DNA from: Domibacillus robiginosus | GTDB lineage: Bacteria; Bacillota; Bacilli; Bacillales; Domibacillaceae | Length of the DNA: 44,858 bases | NCBI RefSeq assembly: GCF_000966195.1 | Contig: NZ_LAHL01000043.1 | Location: 1 to 44,858, forward strand | Direction: 5' to 3' | Part shown: positions 42,953 to 44,858 of the stretch, in pieces | Position numbering within the stretch: position 1 is the first letter of the stretch | Layout: every line of letters starts with the position of its first letter | Translations under genes and position numbers: made by a program | Notes under the pieces: model-generated | What the model saw: the letters and a program-made list of their open reading frames with translations, nothing else | Told to the model about the DNA's origin: nothing | Database searches by the model: none

Positions 42953-43519
42953 TTAAATCCTTAATGAGCCGCGGAAACCCCTTGCGCTATAGTAGGATTC
43001 TGCTCCATTGTGATACACAAAAACAGTGTCGTAACGACGATCACAAAAAAGAGCCCCGCCGAGTTTTCTAATAGTAGCAGGTGTTTGCACCCAGCTCGAC
43101 GTTTTCATATCGACATTTTCAAGTTTCTGCAGCTCCCGGTATTGTTCTTCCGTTAAAAGTTCAATGCCCATGGCAGCTGCCATATCAATCGCGCTATTTT
43201 CTGGTTTGTGTTTTTTCCTTGACTCCAGCGCTTCACGGTCGTAACAAACACTTCTGCGACCTTTAGGGCTTTCTGCTGAACAATCATAAAAAATGTATTC
43301 ATCCGTCTTTTTATCATGTCCCACTACATCCGGTTCACCGCCTGTTCCTTCCATTTCATTGAGCGACCACAGTTTTTCAGTGTTAGCTTCAAGCTTAGCT
43401 TGTACTTTAGCCCATTCAATACCTTTATGACGGTTCATACTTTTCTCAAAACGGTCTTTTAAAGTTCTGAGTAGTTCTTCACGTTGTTCTAAGGATAACT
43501 CCTTATTTCTTTTTGTCAT
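42953..43519 (-). CDS. DUF4256 family protein
   Basis: 188 residues starting MTKRNKELSLEQREELLRTL. GGEPDVVGHDKKTDEYIFYDC, CYDREALESRK and GGALFCDRRYDTVFVYHNGAESYYSARGFRG are characteristic of this widespread family of unknown function. No signal peptide or membrane segment. GGGGG lies 8 bases ahead of the ATG at 43519; another ATG two codons earlier is too close to it. Confidence 0.85.
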   Translation of the reverse strand: MTKRNKELSLEQREELLRTLKDRFEKSMNRHKGIEWAKVQAKLEANTEKLWSLNEMEGTGGEPDVVGHDKKTDEYIFYDCSAESPKGRRSVCYDREALESRKKHKPENSAIDMAAAMGIELLTEEQYRELQKLENVDMKTSSWVQTPATIRKLGGALFCDRRYDTVFVYHNGAESYYSARGFRGSLRI

Positions 43520-43734
43520 ATTCATTTCCCCCTTACTGTTTTTTTATAGACTAAATGCCCCGATAGCTGAATAGTCTCTTCCGTTTCAGTTTCTATAATC
43601 AAGTCAATAATTCCTTTAAAAGAAATTTGAAGGGAGAGATGGATTTTGTTATTGCCACAAGCATGGGAAATGTAGGATAAGCAAATAGAAGGATTCTTGC
43701 CCAAAATATTAAAGTTCACATTATTAGCTCACCG

Positions 43735-43868
43735 TGTTCATTCAATAAAATCGCTTCTTTGCTGGTCATATGAGGAAGGACATATTAATATAAACCCTTT
43801 GGCTAAGATGAAAGAGCCAAAGGCAGGGAAACGAATTCCAAAGTTTTTAACAGAAAGGGCGTGCGTAT
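43735..43868 (+). pseudogene. Tyrosine recombinase (integrase) fragment
   Basis: The plus-strand frame reads HSIKSLLCWSYEEGHININP, then LAKMKEPKAGKRIPKFLTE, which is the end of the SAM-like core-binding domain and the start of the catalytic domain of phage-type integrases. The catalytic Arg-His-Arg-Tyr part is missing. It ends at the stop region of the MarR-GNAT gene (43872), as if that gene replaced or was inserted into the rest. Confidence 0.65.
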
Positions 43869-43871
43869 TGA

Positions 43872-44789
43872 TTATTTTAATTCTAAATCCCACCGTTCTT
43901 CCACAAGCCTCTGCCCCCATAATAATTGTTCCTCTTTTGTTTCAGTAATCTCAAATCCGAATTTTTCATATAATCGTCGGGCTGTCGTCATATTGCTTAC
44001 AGTCCACAAAAGTACTCGTTCATATTGTTGCTTCTTGCAGTAATCAAGTAATGTTTGAACTAATTGTGTACCTACACCTTTTCCACGCATGGACGATTCC
44101 ACAATGAACCACCTTAACTGAGCCGTTTTGTTCGTTTCTTCAATTAATCCGACACAACCTGCAAATTCTCCGTTATCTTCTGCAATCCAAATTTTTTCGA
44201 TTTTCTCATCAAAGGTCTTATAAAGATAGTCTAGAAATGTTTCATCAAACCCATAGTTATCTGCATAAAAAGCTCTTTGTGTTTCAATGATAAGCTCTTT
44301 ATCTTCGGCAGTATTACCTTCTCTTATAGAAATAATTGATTCTTTTTGATCAAGAGGCTCCGACAAAACCATTTCAATTGTTTTCATTGCTTTGATAAGC
44401 TTTTGTTGATTGTTGAAATCTATATTTCTTAGTAAAAATTCAATTTGCTGGTTGGATTCGTTATCTAAACCCTGGTATATTTTTTCTCCTGTTTCAGTTA
44501 AATGAATAAAACAAGTACGACCATCTTTCTCACATTTCTGTTTATAGATCATATTTTGTTCTTCAAAACGTTTTAGTATTCTACTCACATAACCACGATC
44601 TAAACCCAATTCTTCTTGCAGTATCTTTGCTGTACAATTACTTTTACTTTTAATTTCAAATAAAATCCGTGTTTCTGTTAAAGAAAAAGGACTATCATAT
44701 ACTTTCTGCTTGAGTAAACCAAGAACATTGGTATAAAAACGATTAAACTTTCTCACTTCAGATACGCTTGAAACAGTCGGTTGCGTCAT
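43872..44789 (-). CDS. MarR regulator fused to a GNAT acetyltransferase
   Basis: 305 residues. The N-terminal ~140 form a MarR winged helix (SLTETRILFEIKSKSNCTAK, LGLDRGYVSRILKRFEEQ, DGRTCFIHLTETG). The C-terminal ~155 form a GNAT domain with RWFIVESSMRGKGVGTQLV and ARRLYEKFGFEITE. This two-domain type is known across bacteria, usually annotated as bifunctional regulator/acetyltransferase; the acceptor is unknown. ATG with AAAGGAG 10 bases upstream. A palindrome in its promoter region (44819-44831) is a possible own operator. Confidence 0.92.
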   Translation of the reverse strand: MTQPTVSSVSEVRKFNRFYTNVLGLLKQKVYDSPFSLTETRILFEIKSKSNCTAKILQEELGLDRGYVSRILKRFEEQNMIYKQKCEKDGRTCFIHLTETGEKIYQGLDNESNQQIEFLLRNIDFNNQQKLIKAMKTIEMVLSEPLDQKESIISIREGNTAEDKELIIETQRAFYADNYGFDETFLDYLYKTFDEKIEKIWIAEDNGEFAGCVGLIEETNKTAQLRWFIVESSMRGKGVGTQLVQTLLDYCKKQQYERVLLWTVSNMTTARRLYEKFGFEITETKEEQLLWGQRLVEERWDLELK

Positions 44790-44818
44790 ACTTAAATAAC
44801 TCCTTTAATCTGTAGTAA

Positions 44819-44831
44819 TTGACTTTGTCAA
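44819..44831. promoter_or_regulatory. Possible operator of the MarR-GNAT protein
   Basis: TTGAC-TTT-GTCAA, a 5-bp inverted repeat overlapping a minus-strand TTGACA, about 30 bases upstream of the start codon. Confidence 0.4.
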
Positions 44832-44858
44832 CTATGATAAAAGCATAAAACAATATAG

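Noticed and set aside
43522-43719. 65-codon minus-strand frame ending on the DUF4256 start
   Set aside because: GTG start without a ribosome site and no recognised family; its C-terminal half looks somewhat protein-like, so a remnant is possible.
1-44858. CRISPR array, intact prophage, rRNA operon or replication origin
   Set aside because: No regularly spaced direct repeats, phage structural genes, rRNA sequence or DnaA-box clusters seen.

Overview
The window looks like chromosomal DNA of a spore-forming member of the Bacillaceae (Bacillus or a close relative). It has Bacillus-type gene orders (hom-thrC-thrB; ribD-ribE-ribBA-ribH behind an FMN riboswitch), a GerD germination lipoprotein, a YjzC homologue, S-layer-homology (SLH) proteins, strong GGAGG-type ribosome sites with many TTG/GTG starts, and cre-like CcpA sites. 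Most genes are on the minus strand.

Layout. 1-250: the tail of a broken transposase and two hairpin terminators. 250-3502: threonine operon hom-thrC-thrB with a clear sigma-A promoter. 3680-5961: a beta-helix (pectate-lyase-like) protein and an NRDE/TANGO2 protein. 6260-8834: aldehyde dehydrogenase plus DUF779 protein, preceded by an alcohol dehydrogenase gene that has lost its middle by an in-frame deletion. 8994-12347: PAP2 phosphatase, dapF and a purine-type NCS2 permease. 12505-16356: riboflavin operon with its FMN riboswitch, terminator and promoter. 16590-17180: a scar of an efeO-efeB iron-uptake locus. 17314-18118: a tRNA-like RNA with a Lys-type CUU anticodon loop, followed by a GNAT acetyltransferase. 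18264-22792: alpha-glucosidase, NAD kinase, three small proteins and a methyltransferase.

23107-29610 is the most striking locus. A class I cyclic-di-GMP riboswitch followed by two tandem terminator hairpins leads into a three-gene operon: a hybrid histidine kinase with two receivers, a CheR-type methyltransferase, and a REC-PAS-GGDEF-EAL protein. The sensor RNA for c-di-GMP thus controls an enzyme that can make and destroy c-di-GMP. About 1.1 kb of decayed, repeat-rich DNA follows, then gerD and two SLH proteins.

33949-40409 is an accessory sugar-metabolism-like block with three regulators (GntR/UTRA, AraC, ROK), a Cof-type phosphatase, two maltose/galactoside-type O-acetyltransferases and an MFS transporter. 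The ROK gene has two matching palindromes in its upstream region. 40585-44789 holds a lipoprotein, two GNAT proteins (one fused to a MarR domain), a TIM-barrel amidohydrolase, a DUF4256 protein and an integrase remnant.

The best candidate for something undescribed is a pair of ~100-nt structured elements (12388-12488 and 15976-16075). Their stems are conserved in position while their sequences change by compensatory substitutions. One lies in the ribD leader and the other between ribH and the permease. All calls are from reading the sequence only; no database search was run.
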